This document shows positions 16,474 through 26,253 of a stretch of DNA of 64,000 nucleotides, piece by piece. The notes below the pieces were generated by a model. That model did not search any database. It was not told the origin of the DNA and worked only from the letters and a program-made list of their open reading frames with translations. The stretch covers positions 1 to 64,000 of the forward strand of contig CAKQPT010000002.1 in the NCBI GenBank assembly GCA_934270345.1. Reading direction: 5' to 3'. Made by a program: the position numbers and the translations under genes. Each line of letters begins with the position of its first letter. Within the stretch, counting starts at the first letter, position 1. The stretch comes from an uncultured Oribacterium sp. (GTDB lineage Bacteria; Bacillota; Clostridia; Lachnospirales; Lachnospiraceae).

Positions 16474-16860
16474 ATGGAGAGAAGAAACACCGTGCAGAAG
16501 GATCTCGTTCGAAATGCTGTGCTGACGATGAAGCGTCATGTGACGGCAGAGGAAGTTTACGAATACGTCCGGCAGGAGCATCCTGGCATCGGAAAGGGTA
16601 CGGTGTACAGAAATCTCGGCATCCTCTCAGAGGAGGGAAGCATCCGTCGCGTCGAGGTTCCGAATGGGCCGGACCGTTTCGATTTCACACTGCGAAACCA
16701 CTACCATGGGCGTTGCGTGCGCTGCGGAGAGGTGTTCGATGTAGACATTGACGAAATTCCGGGCCTCATGGAGCGGATCCGCGATCCGCATGGGATGAAG
16801 TTCCTGAGTTACGATATTATGTTTAAGGCGATCTGCCCTGCATGTCAGATGCAGGAATAA
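16474..16860 (+). CDS. perR: Fur-family peroxide/metal-responsive repressor, PerR-like
   Basis: 128 residues. The winged helix has HVTAEEVYEYVRQEHPGIGKGTVYRNLGILSEEG, characteristic of Fur/PerR. The metal sites include HYHGRCVRCGEVFD and a C-terminal CPAC, the four-Cys structural zinc site. His and Asp ligands for the regulatory metal are present (FDFTLRNHYHGR, DVDIDE). PerR rather than Fur is favoured by its rubredoxin partner 23 bases downstream, but the distinction cannot be settled from sequence alone. Confidence 0.85.
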   Translation: MERRNTVQKDLVRNAVLTMKRHVTAEEVYEYVRQEHPGIGKGTVYRNLGILSEEGSIRRVEVPNGPDRFDFTLRNHYHGRCVRCGEVFDVDIDEIPGLMERIRDPHGMKFLSYDIMFKAICPACQMQE

Positions 16861-16883
16861 CGAAAAAATCAGGAGGTAATAAG

Positions 16884-17042
16884 ATGAAGTACGTATGTGA
16901 TGTATGTGGATGGGAGTACGACGAGGAGCAGGGATACCCGGAGGGCGGTATCGCACCTGGTACGAAGTGGGAAGATGTTCCGGAGGATTTCGAGTGCCCG
17001 CTGTGCTCGGTCGGCAAGGATCAGTTCTCCCCGGAGGCTTAA
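16884..17042 (+). CDS. rubredoxin
   Basis: 52 residues starting MKYVCDVCGWEYDEEQGYPE, with FECPLCSVGKDQF at the end: the two CxxC pairs that bind one iron. AGGAGGTAATAAG precedes the ATG at 16884, so the longer frame is rejected. It is an electron carrier, often to rubrerythrin or a superoxide/oxygen reductase in anaerobes. Co-transcription with the PerR-like repressor points to an oxidative stress role. Confidence 0.95.
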   Translation: MKYVCDVCGWEYDEEQGYPEGGIAPGTKWEDVPEDFECPLCSVGKDQFSPEA

Positions 17043-17066
17043 AATCTGAAAAGGCAGTAATGCATG

Positions 17067-17096
17067 AAACGGACGCCGATCGGCGTCCGTTTTTTA
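17067..17096 (+). terminator. rho-independent terminator after rubredoxin
   Basis: Perfect palindrome ACGGACGCCG/CGGCGTCCGT followed by TTTTTT. Confidence 0.9.
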
Positions 17097-17150
17097 TGTT
17101 TCGGCGCGCCTGACCGGCGTACATATCCACGATGCCGGATCATGAAATGG

Positions 17151-17215
17151 CAGAAAAAGTGCCGCTGCGTAACTGGTGTGGAAAATCATTTCCAGTCATG
17201 CAGCGACACTTTCTG
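17151..17215 (-). terminator. large hairpin terminator of the surface protein gene
   Basis: Three collinear helices: AGAAAAAGTG with CACTTTCT, CGCTGC with GCAGCG, ACTGG with CCAGT. On the minus strand it is followed by T-rich sequence, 45 bases past the gene's stop. Confidence 0.7.
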
Positions 17216-17259
17216 TTTCGTGTGTCTTTCGTTTGCTTATGATATCTCGATCAGAGAGC

Positions 17260-19863
<2,604 letters not shown>

Positions 19864-19940
19864 CTTTATCACCTCGAATTGCTTCCGAAATCGTTTTCGC
19901 TTCTGATGATTTCATTATAAAACTCAGGGTGTTAAAAAAA

Positions 19941-20005
19941 CGCTTAAAAACGTGGCGACTTTTGTGAATTTGGAAAAACTGCAAAAGTTTTTGCGTTTTT
20001 AAGCG
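19941..20005. promoter_or_regulatory. nested inverted repeat upstream of the surface protein gene
   Basis: CGCTTAAAAACG (19941-19952) pairs exactly with CGTTTTTAAGCG (19994-20005); inside, ACTTTTG (19958-19964) pairs with CAAAAGT (19982-19988). A minus-strand TATAAT lies at about 19914-19919 in the same region. Operator or leader structure. Nothing else is seen in 20006-20170. Confidence 0.5.
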
Positions 20006-20170
20006 GATTTTTAAGAAAATCATGGGCGGCACAGCGGCGTGTCCCCTGATGACATGGCTATGATTTTCGAAAACGATTGTCCGTCGATCCTTCCCGCTCC
20101 CTGGAGGATTCTGAAGCCGCAGACTATGTCAGCCATTCGAAAAAGTGAGTTCCCCGGCACATGATTTTCC

Positions 20171-20221
20171 TTGACATATGAGTTAGCTAGTACTAACATT
20201 TAAAAGTTAGCAGAGACTAAC
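20171..20221 (+). promoter_or_regulatory. promoter with two GTTAG-N6-CTAAC operators
   Basis: TTGACA at 20171-20176 with a weak -10 TAACAT 17 bases later. AGTTAGCTAGTACTAACATT and AGTTAGCAGAGACTAACATT repeat 24 bases apart; each is a GTTAG/CTAAC inverted repeat. Layout and motif resemble DtxR/MntR/IdeR-type iron- or manganese-responsive operators. Confidence 0.65.
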
Positions 20222-20254
20222 ATTCATTATTCAATCAATCAGGAGGATGAAATC

Positions 20255-20578
20255 ATGTTAAAGGTAAACGATCTGAAGAATCTGAAGAAGCTTGGTGTTT
20301 TTGCAGGTGGTGTGCTTTTCGGTACCGCTGGTATCGCTGTGCTCGCAAGCAAGGATGCGAAGAAGTTATATACCCAGTGCACGGCAGCCGTTCTGCGTGG
20401 CAAGGACAGCGTGATGAAGACCACCGCGACACTGAAGGAGAACTGCGGCGATATCTACGCGGACGCGAAGGACATCAACGACGCGCGTTACGAGGCAGAG
20501 GCTGCAGAGCGTCTCGCGGAGGCAGAGGCCCTCGTCGAGGAGTCGAAGAAGGCTGCGGACACGAAGGAAGAGGCGTAA
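20255..20578 (+). CDS. DUF6110 family protein
   Basis: 107 residues: a short hydrophobic N-terminal segment (LGVFAGGVLFGTAGIAVLAS), then SKDAKKLYTQCTAAVLRGKDSVM and an acidic, Ala/Glu-rich helical tail. The pattern matches DUF6110, a small membrane-associated family usually encoded just before a heavy-metal P-type ATPase, as here. Function unknown; possibly an ATPase accessory subunit. Strong AGGAGGATGAAATC ribosome binding site. First gene of a three-gene operon under the GTTAG/CTAAC operators. Confidence 0.75.
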   Translation: MLKVNDLKNLKKLGVFAGGVLFGTAGIAVLASKDAKKLYTQCTAAVLRGKDSVMKTTATLKENCGDIYADAKDINDARYEAEAAERLAEAEALVEESKKAADTKEEA

Positions 20579-20584
20579 GTAAGC

Positions 20585-22867
20585 ATGAAATGCTTCATTT
20601 TACATGAATCCGAGCATCGGCTTCGTCTCCGTGTTCCGAAGGCACACATGTCCCTGCGCCAGGCCGATCTTCTGGAGTACTATCTGAAGAGCGTCCCGGG
20701 CGTGAAGAACGCGGCGGTCGACGAGCGCAGCGGAAACGCGACGGTCGAGTTCACCCGTCCGCTGGCCAATGCCGGCGGCGCGCAGATCGTCACCTCCCGC
20801 TCGACGGCGACCCCGTCTGCCTCGTCGGCCAATGCTGGTGCCGTGGGTGCGGTCACGACCCGCACGATCGACGCCACCACCACGGCATCCCGCGCTTCGA
20901 CGCGTGCCGTCACCTCCCGCGGAACCGCGACACGGTTCACGGCACATCACGACGAACAGCGACGTGCACTGATGGAGGCATTGGCCACGTACGATGAGAC
21001 ATCGGAGCAGGTGGCGGCGCTGGTCCCGGAGGAAACGGGACGAAAGCTGAACCGCGAATACCAGGAGCGGCTGATGCTGCAGGTGCTGACGCACAATGCC
21101 GCGAAGCTCCTGCTGCCGGCACCGATCCGCACGCTTCGCACGATGGTGAAGGGCGTTCCGTATGTATGGAAGGCGCTGCACTCACTCGGCAGCGGATCAC
21201 TGAAGGTCGAGCTGCTCGACGGTATCGCGGTGACGACCTCGATTCTCCGCGCAGACTACGCGACGGCCTCCTCCATCATGTTCTTCCTCGACATCGGCGA
21301 GACCCTCGAGGACTGGACGCGGAAGAAGTCGGTCGGTGATCTGGCACGGGCTATGTCGCTGAATGTCGACCGCGCGTGGGTGCGGAAGGGCGAGCAGGAG
21401 ATCGAGCTGCCGCTCGGAAAGATCCAGGCCGGCGATGTGATCGTGCTCCGGAGCTCCGACATCATCCCGCTCGAGGGCGTGGTCGTCTCCGGTGCGATAA
21501 CGGTCAACCAGGCGACGATGACAGGCGAGTCGGCCCCGGTCCCAAAGACCGCGGGCAGCTATGTCTATGCCGGCACCGTGGTCGAGGAGGGCGAGTGCCT
21601 CGTCGAGGTGAAGAAGGAGTCGGGCAAGGGGAAGTACGACCAGATCGTGCAGATGATCGAGGAGTCCGAGAAGCTGAAGTCCGACGCCGAGGCGAAGGCC
21701 TACCGGCTCGCGGATTCGCTCGTGCCGTACAGCTTCGCCGGATTCGCGGCGACCTATCTCCTGACACGGAACCTCACGAAGGCGCTGTCCTTCCTGATGG
21801 TGGACTACTCCTGCGCGCTGAAGCTCTCGGTACCGCTCGCGGTGCTGTCGGCGATCAAGGAAGCGCGGAGCTACGGCATCTCCATCAAGGGCGGCAAGTT
21901 CATGGAAGCCGTCTCCGAGGCGGACACCATCGTCTTCGATAAGACCGGCACCCTGACCTACGCGGTCCCGCGACTCGTCGACGTCGTCGCTTTCGGGGGC
22001 AATGCTCCCGACGAGATGCTTCGCGTGGCAGCCTGCCTCGAGGAGCATTATCCGCACTCCATGGCGAATGCCATCGTCCGTGGTGCGCAGGAGAAGGGCC
22101 TCAATCACGAGGAGCTGCACACGAAGGTCGAGTACATCGTGGCCCACGGCGTGAGCAGTCATGTCGGCGAGAAGAAGGTCGTCATCGGCAGCTATCACTT
22201 CGTCATGGAGGATGAGCACTGTACGATTCCGGCCGGCGAGGAAGCGAAGCTTGAGGCGATCGACGGTCGCTACTCGAGAATCTACCTCGCCATCGACGGC
22301 GTGCTGGCGGCGGTGCTCTGCATCTTCGACCCGGTTCGTAAAGAAGCCGCCGAGGTGATCCGACGTCTTCGGGCACTGGGCATCCACACCGTCTGCATGA
22401 TGACGGGTGACAGCGAGCGCACCGCAGCGAGCGTTGCGGCACAGCTCGGGCTCGATCATTACCAGGCGGAAGTCCTGCCGGAGGATAAGGTGAATTATGT
22501 GAAGTCGCGTCGTGCCGCCGGTCATAAGGTCATCATGATCGGCGACGGCATCAACGACTCCCCGGCGCTGTCCGAGGCAGATGTCGGTGTCGCCATCGGC
22601 TCCGGTGCCGCCATCACGCGCGAAATCGCGGACATCACCATCTCTGCAGACGACCTCATGGAGCTCGTCGTGCTCCGTCGTCTGAGCCGCGCGCTGATGA
22701 ACCGCGTCCACGGTGACTACCGCTTCATCGTCGGCTTTAATTCCCTGCTGATCGCCCTCGGCATCGGTGGCCTCATCACCCCGTCGACCTCGGCGCTGCT
22801 GCACAACAGCTCCACCATGATGGTCGGGCTCGACAGCATGACGAACCTGCTGGAGGAGAGGAAATAG
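20585..22867 (+). CDS. heavy-metal translocating P-type ATPase with unusual linker
   Basis: 760 residues. N-terminal degenerate metal-binding domain (LHESEHRLRLRVPKAHMS...GVKNAAVDE) without the usual CxxC; a Thr/Ala/Ser/Arg-rich insertion (about residues 62-118); actuator TGESAPVPK (near 312); membrane motif DYSCALKLSVP (near 407), with one Cys where most P1B pumps have CPC; phosphorylation site DKTGTLT (near 451); hinge GDGINDSPALSEADVGVAIGSG (near 652). The single-Cys motif together with iron-box-like operators suggests Fe2+, Mn2+ or Zn2+ export rather than copper. The metal is not determined. Confidence 0.9.
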   Translation: MKCFILHESEHRLRLRVPKAHMSLRQADLLEYYLKSVPGVKNAAVDERSGNATVEFTRPLANAGGAQIVTSRSTATPSASSANAGAVGAVTTRTIDATTTASRASTRAVTSRGTATRFTAHHDEQRRALMEALATYDETSEQVAALVPEETGRKLNREYQERLMLQVLTHNAAKLLLPAPIRTLRTMVKGVPYVWKALHSLGSGSLKVELLDGIAVTTSILRADYATASSIMFFLDIGETLEDWTRKKSVGDLARAMSLNVDRAWVRKGEQEIELPLGKIQAGDVIVLRSSDIIPLEGVVVSGAITVNQATMTGESAPVPKTAGSYVYAGTVVEEGECLVEVKKESGKGKYDQIVQMIEESEKLKSDAEAKAYRLADSLVPYSFAGFAATYLLTRNLTKALSFLMVDYSCALKLSVPLAVLSAIKEARSYGISIKGGKFMEAVSEADTIVFDKTGTLTYAVPRLVDVVAFGGNAPDEMLRVAACLEEHYPHSMANAIVRGAQEKGLNHEELHTKVEYIVAHGVSSHVGEKKVVIGSYHFVMEDEHCTIPAGEEAKLEAIDGRYSRIYLAIDGVLAAVLCIFDPVRKEAAEVIRRLRALGIHTVCMMTGDSERTAASVAAQLGLDHYQAEVLPEDKVNYVKSRRAAGHKVIMIGDGINDSPALSEADVGVAIGSGAAITREIADITISADDLMELVVLRRLSRALMNRVHGDYRFIVGFNSLLIALGIGGLITPSTSALLHNSSTMMVGLDSMTNLLEERK

Positions 22868-22873
22868 AAGCGA

Positions 22874-22916
22874 CTGTAGGCATGGAAGCCACTGAAACTG
22901 GCCATCATGCCTGCAG
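22874..22916 (+). repeat. 41-bp hairpin element U4 inside the metal operon
   Basis: CTGTAGGCATG pairs with CATGCCTGCAG; the inner arms GCCA and TGGC also pair around CTGAAAC. GGCA to TGCC is 29 bases. It lies between the ATPase stop and the next gene's ribosome binding site, so it may adjust expression or mRNA ends within the operon. Confidence 0.75.
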
Positions 22917-22942
22917 TGCTATTTGAAAAGAGGAGAGAGTAT

Positions 22943-23320
22943 ATGTCGAATCTGATTGTGATCGTCGTGCTGCTGGTCATCGTGGCCTGGGCCGTGAAGG
23001 AATCGGTGAAGCATCTGCATGGCGAGGGCGGCTGCTGTGGTGGTGGCTCCTGTGAGCGAAGCGCGAAGCCGGAAAAGAAGAAGCTGGACGGCCCGGTGCT
23101 GCACAGCTACGACTTCGAGGTCGAGGGCATGCACTGTGAGCACTGCGCCGCGAAGGTGAGCAGCGCGATCAACGCCATCGACGGCGCCGCTGCCGACGTC
23201 AGCCTCCGGAAGAAGCACGCCCACGTCGACTGCGACCGGGACATCGCCCCGGCGACCATCATCGCCGCCGTCGCCCGCGAAGGCTACGCCGTGAAGGAAA
23301 TCAGCAGCGAAGCAAAATAA
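22943..23320 (+). CDS. membrane-anchored Cys-rich protein with HMA metal-binding domain
   Basis: 125 residues from the ATG at 22943 (AGAGGAGAGAG upstream). One N-terminal membrane helix (NLIVIVVLLVIVAWAV), a cysteine cluster GGCCGGGSC like that of FeoB-associated Cys-rich proteins, then a heavy-metal-associated domain with MHCEHCAAKVSSAI. It probably delivers or binds the metal handled by the ATPase encoded just before it. The combination of a FeoB-associated-type N-terminus and an HMA domain is distinctive. Confidence 0.8.
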   Translation: MSNLIVIVVLLVIVAWAVKESVKHLHGEGGCCGGGSCERSAKPEKKKLDGPVLHSYDFEVEGMHCEHCAAKVSSAINAIDGAAADVSLRKKHAHVDCDRDIAPATIIAAVAREGYAVKEISSEAK

Positions 23321-23346
23321 ATCCGAAAATTGCAAAAATAAAAAAG

Positions 23347-23375
23347 TCACGCCCACCAGCGAATGGTGTGCGTGA
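23347..23375. terminator. hairpin after the metal operon
   Basis: TCACGC...ACCA loops back to TGGT...GCGTGA. A second, stronger terminator follows. Confidence 0.6.
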
Positions 23376-23387
23376 TTTGTAACCGTT

Positions 23388-23422
23388 CAGCCGGGGTGAC
23401 TTCTTCACCCTGGCTGTTTTTT
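23388..23422 (+). terminator. rho-independent terminator
   Basis: CAGCCGGGGTGA / TCACCCTGGCTG with one mismatch, followed by TTTTTT. Confidence 0.85.
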
Positions 23423-23446
23423 ACGGGCGCTTATGCCGAGCGTCTC

Positions 23447-23524
23447 TTTTTGTTTGTTTGCCCACCCCATTTGACTGCCTTTATCAATTTACTTATCGGC
23501 CCACCCCGTGCAAACAAACAAAAA
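23447..23524. repeat. 15-bp perfect inverted repeat with repeated CCCACCCC
   Basis: TTTTTGTTTGTTTGC (23447-23461) and GCAAACAAACAAAAA (23510-23524). GCCCACCCC follows the left arm and precedes the right arm in direct orientation. It marks the left edge of the non-coding region 23.4-24.55 kb. Confidence 0.7.
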
Positions 23525-23628
23525 TCGACGCCCATACATCCTGACCGAGGTGAACTCTGATGAAAACCTGGTGATCAGAGTTTTAGAAAGGTAGCATGTG
23601 TATCACTGATCATGACTGTCCCCTAAGT

Positions 23629-23899
23629 TTTCACAAAAACCGTATATAGAATTCTTGCTCCATTAGTTTTTTTAATCTTTGTTACAAACAAGCGATTTTC
23701 GACCTGAGCGCCATTAGATGATTTTCGCAAAGGGATGATTTTATAGAGCGATGCCATTATATTTTCCGGGGGTTGTAACAAACGGGGCGTTTTCAAGATG
23801 CGTGACATTAAGTGACTTTTACAAACCATGGATTTCAGGGAGCTGTGCCATTAGATTATTTCACAGATTAAGAAATATCAGACTCTGTGACATTAAGTA
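23629..23899 (+). repeat. periodic array 3, direct part (42-51 bp units)
   Basis: An ACAAA-type motif at 23633, 23684, 23727, 23778, 23821 and 23863 (variants GCAAA and ACAGA) is followed after exactly 23 bases by CATTA at 23661, 23712, 23755, 23806, 23849 and 23891. Unit lengths are 51, 43, 51, 43 and 42. A T-run precedes most ACAAA motifs. No gene is seen in 23425-24569. Confidence 0.8.
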
Positions 23900-24039
23900 T
23901 GCGGCGTTGCGACTGGCTCAGCAGTTGGTTTGCAGAAGGAAATGCAGAGAAGAGATAAAGTCACAGCCTCGAAAATAAGCGGTTTTGCGTCAAAAATCAG
24001 GATTTTACCCGGATAATACTGGGCGAGAGTGACGGGACT

Positions 24040-24114
24040 TAATGTTATAGACTCGCCAGGAGAGGAAAATGTGAAAAAGCCTAATGGCATACGATCCGGA
24101 TAAAGCAAATTTGT
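24040..24114 (-). repeat. periodic array 3, inverted part (two units)
   Basis: In reverse orientation: TTTGT (24110-24114) and TAATG (24082-24086), then AATGT (24068-24072) and TAATG (24040-24044). Both gaps are again exactly 23 bases and the period is 42. Confidence 0.75.
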
Positions 24115-24211
24115 GAAAAAGCCGAGGCCAGTCATCACCAACATGCCTGCATTCGTAAAATCTATGCAGTGTCGGCCCGGCATATATGGTTTTCAGTACC
24201 CGGCATGCCTA

Positions 24212-24438
24212 TGCTGTATCATTTTAAAGCTTTCTCATGATGATGACTGGGCAGTTTGGAGAAAATGCTGCATCAACTGGGCATAATTCTTCCCTGATGC
24301 CAACAACACTCTTTGATTCCTCTGGATTTTTGTTGGCATCAACTTCATTTTCTGTCGATTTGATACAGCATCATGACCTCTAGATACGCTTTTACCGTTG
24401 GCATCATTTTCATAATGGGCTGTTTTGATACAGCATCA
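24212..24438 (+). repeat. periodic array 4, 65-bp units
   Basis: TTGGCATCA at 24333 and 24398 and TGATACAGCATCA at 24361 and 24426: both motifs repeat after 65 bases with a fixed 28-base offset. Inverted single copies lie at 24212 (ATGCTGTATCA) and 24295 (TGATGCCAA), and GCATCAA also occurs at 24270. Confidence 0.65.
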
Positions 24439-24470
24439 CTCGCTCGAACGAAAACAGGCACCGATTTTTT

Positions 24471-24539
24471 GTTTGCCTGCACGGGGCGGGGGCTGATATG
24501 TAAGTAGATAAAGGATGTATATGGGGGGGACAGGCAAAC
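24471..24539. repeat. inverted repeat at the right edge of the non-coding region
   Basis: GTTTGCCTG (24471-24479) and CAGGCAAAC (24531-24539) enclose G-rich runs (GGGGCGGGGG, GGGGGGG). The left arm sits in TTTTTTGTTTGCCTG, resembling TTTTTGTTTGTTTGCC at 23447. Confidence 0.5.
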
Positions 24540-24569
24540 GAGAAGAGCCGGCAGGGGTACTGCCTGTTT

Positions 24570-25370
24570 TTGAACCTGTCTTATGACGATTCTCAGATGG
24601 TTTCCTATGCGAATTCCGAACTGAAAGCAATATTCTATTATCGACGTGATAACGGTCTGTGGGAGGAACTCGAAATCGCGTCAGGGCTCATATCTTCATT
24701 CTCTTTTGATGATCACGGCGACCTTCTGTATAATGGGCGCTCTCTTCACACACTGAAAGATCAATGCGAGCAACGGTATATAAAGGAACTTGAGATGCGT
24801 CGATTGGCGTGGGAGAAAGAACAGGAAAGACGACATATCGAGCAGGCGCGGCGACAAAAAGAAGCTGAACAGCGACAGCAAGAGTATGTAGCTCAATACA
24901 AAGAACGACAAGACCTAGCTGCCGAGCTTGAACGGAGGCGAAAAGAACAAATCGAAGCCGAACGTAAAGCAAGAAAAGAACGTGAAGAGATCAACAAGGA
25001 ACGTATCAGAGAGAAAATAGATGCCAGTATTGATCTTGATCAGGAGAATCCATTCCGTGATTCTGACGGCAATCGCTGGATTCGATGTGAATGCTGCGGT
25101 CGTTTATCCACGGAGGAGGACTTCGTTAGTTACGGCGGTAGTCACCATGCTAATCTGGGTACCTGCAAGGAATGTCATAGAAAACCAGATGCAAGTATTC
25201 TGCCTCAATATGCAGTGAACTCTGCTCCAAAGATTGCGCCTGCTGCCATGAAGCAAGATACTACGATCTGCCCTGAATGTGGTAATAAGCTGACGAAGAG
25301 AAGTGGGCGCTATGGTGACTTTTTGGGTTGTAGCAGCTTCCCAAAATGCCGATACTCTAAGAAGATATGA
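24570..25370 (+). CDS. coiled-coil protein with topoisomerase-type zinc finger
   Basis: 266 residues from a TTG; ATG at 24597 is an alternative, and the frame is open back to about 24504, so the 5' end is uncertain and may be truncated. An unrecognised N-terminal part of about 65 residues is followed by a Glu/Arg/Lys/Gln coiled coil (about 70-150). Next comes a Cys cluster CECCGRLSTEEDF...CKEC, then CPECGNKLTKRSGRYGDFLGCSSFPKC, a C4 finger as at the C-terminus of topoisomerase I. Nucleic-acid binding is likely. It directly follows the array region, and a functional link is possible but untested. Confidence 0.65.
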   Translation: MNLSYDDSQMVSYANSELKAIFYYRRDNGLWEELEIASGLISSFSFDDHGDLLYNGRSLHTLKDQCEQRYIKELEMRRLAWEKEQERRHIEQARRQKEAEQRQQEYVAQYKERQDLAAELERRRKEQIEAERKARKEREEINKERIREKIDASIDLDQENPFRDSDGNRWIRCECCGRLSTEEDFVSYGGSHHANLGTCKECHRKPDASILPQYAVNSAPKIAPAAMKQDTTICPECGNKLTKRSGRYGDFLGCSSFPKCRYSKKI

Positions 25371-25390
25371 TTTTTCGTGAATAATAGTTA

Positions 25391-25438
25391 AAGCGACGAG
25401 CTTGATGTACTGAAAATCAAACTCGTCGCTTCGTTTTA
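25391..25438. terminator. hairpin terminator
   Basis: AAGCGACGAGCTTGAT pairs with ATCAAACTCGTCGCTT (one mismatch), followed by CGTTTTATT. It terminates the zinc-finger gene. Confidence 0.8.
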
Positions 25439-25495
25439 TTCTATGTCACATTTGATCATGTGAGGGACATCCGCCCCATCACGAAACGCCCCCAC

Positions 25496-25609
25496 TCAGC
25501 CAATCCCATGCTGTTTCATCAGCTCATCGCAATATGCCGGATCCTCCGCCGCACGCTTCGCATCCTCGATGCGATTCTCATCCAGCAGGCGTTTCATGAG
25601 ATCCGCCAT
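25496..25609 (-). pseudogene. 37-codon orphan fragment (remnant or small gene)
   Basis: MADLMKRLLDENRIEDAKRA... to a stop, preceded by AAGGAAAGAATCAG. The residue pattern looks like the C-terminal tail of a larger protein, possibly an Rpn/PD-(D/E)xK-type transposase, but I cannot confirm that. An in-frame stop lies four codons upstream. Confidence 0.3.
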
Positions 25610-25659
25610 CTGATTCTTTCCTTATGCATTACCTTCTACTATTCTTCAGCTCATCCAGC

Positions 25660-25968
25660 CTATTTTATAAGCCCTTTCACGATGGAAGATATATTCTGCA
25701 GTTGATTTGGGTCAAGTTTCTTTAGATTTTCGGCTAGAGTTCGAAGTTCTTCTGGATCTTTGGAGTCGGTGTCGAAAAATTCTTTTGGTGAAATTCCGAG
25801 GAAGTCACATATAAAGAAAAAAGCAGACATGGAAGGAAGAGCCTTGCCGGTTTCAATATTGTTTATATATCCGGGGTTCTGTCCAATCGATAGGCTCATA
25901 TCACGGGCAGATACGCCTTTTTTTGTGCGAAGTTCAGCTAGGCGTATAGGAAACATTTCCTCGTACAT
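25660..25968 (-). CDS. XRE-family helix-turn-helix regulator
   Basis: 102 residues from the ATG at 25968, which has AAAAGGAGG 8 bases upstream; the ATG three codons earlier abuts the ribosome binding site. RLAELRTKKGVSARDMSLSIGQNPGYINNIETGKALPSMSAFFFICDFLGISPKEFF is a full XRE/Cro fold, followed by a short helical tail. DNA-binding repressor; targets unknown. It diverges from the following surface-protein genes, so it might control them. Confidence 0.85.
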   Translation of the reverse strand: MYEEMFPIRLAELRTKKGVSARDMSLSIGQNPGYINNIETGKALPSMSAFFFICDFLGISPKEFFDTDSKDPEELRTLAENLKKLDPNQLQNISSIVKGLIK

Positions 25969-26020
25969 AGTGCGCATCCTCCTTTTGACATATTCTATCC
26001 AATACAACTGATAGTAATGT

Positions 26021-26049
26021 TTGAATGAAACTGTAAATTGTGGTAAAAT
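26021..26049 (+). promoter_or_regulatory. promoter of the C39-like wall protein transcript
   Basis: TTGAAT (26021-26026), 17-bp spacer, TAAAAT (26044-26049). Confidence 0.6.
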
Positions 26050-26153
26050 GACGGAATAAAAGCGACACAACAAGACAAATGTTTTTTGTAAAGCAACACG
26101 GAGTGAAGTGGCGAAAGAAGCACCATCATAGTAAAAGGAGGGATATAACGACA

Positions 26154-26240
26154 ATGCTCGTAGAGCCTAAGAATATTATGAAAATGGGCATTTCTACAGA
26201 ACAAGGGTGGAACACGGCGATTTCAATAGCATCATTTTAG
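26154..26240 (+). CDS. possible 28-residue small protein
   Basis: ATG with AAAAGGAGGG 10 bases upstream, reading MLVEPKNIMKMGISTEQGWN and eight further residues to TAG, 13 bases before the next gene. No recognised motif. The good ribosome binding site and its place in the leader suggest a leader peptide or small secreted/signal peptide, but it may be chance. Confidence 0.35.
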   Translation: MLVEPKNIMKMGISTEQGWNTAISIASF

Positions 26241-26253
26241 AAAGGGGACTGTT

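Noticed and set aside
23360..24190. Short frames in the array region as genes
   Set aside because: No ribosome binding sites, biased composition, and frames are interrupted at the repeated motifs.
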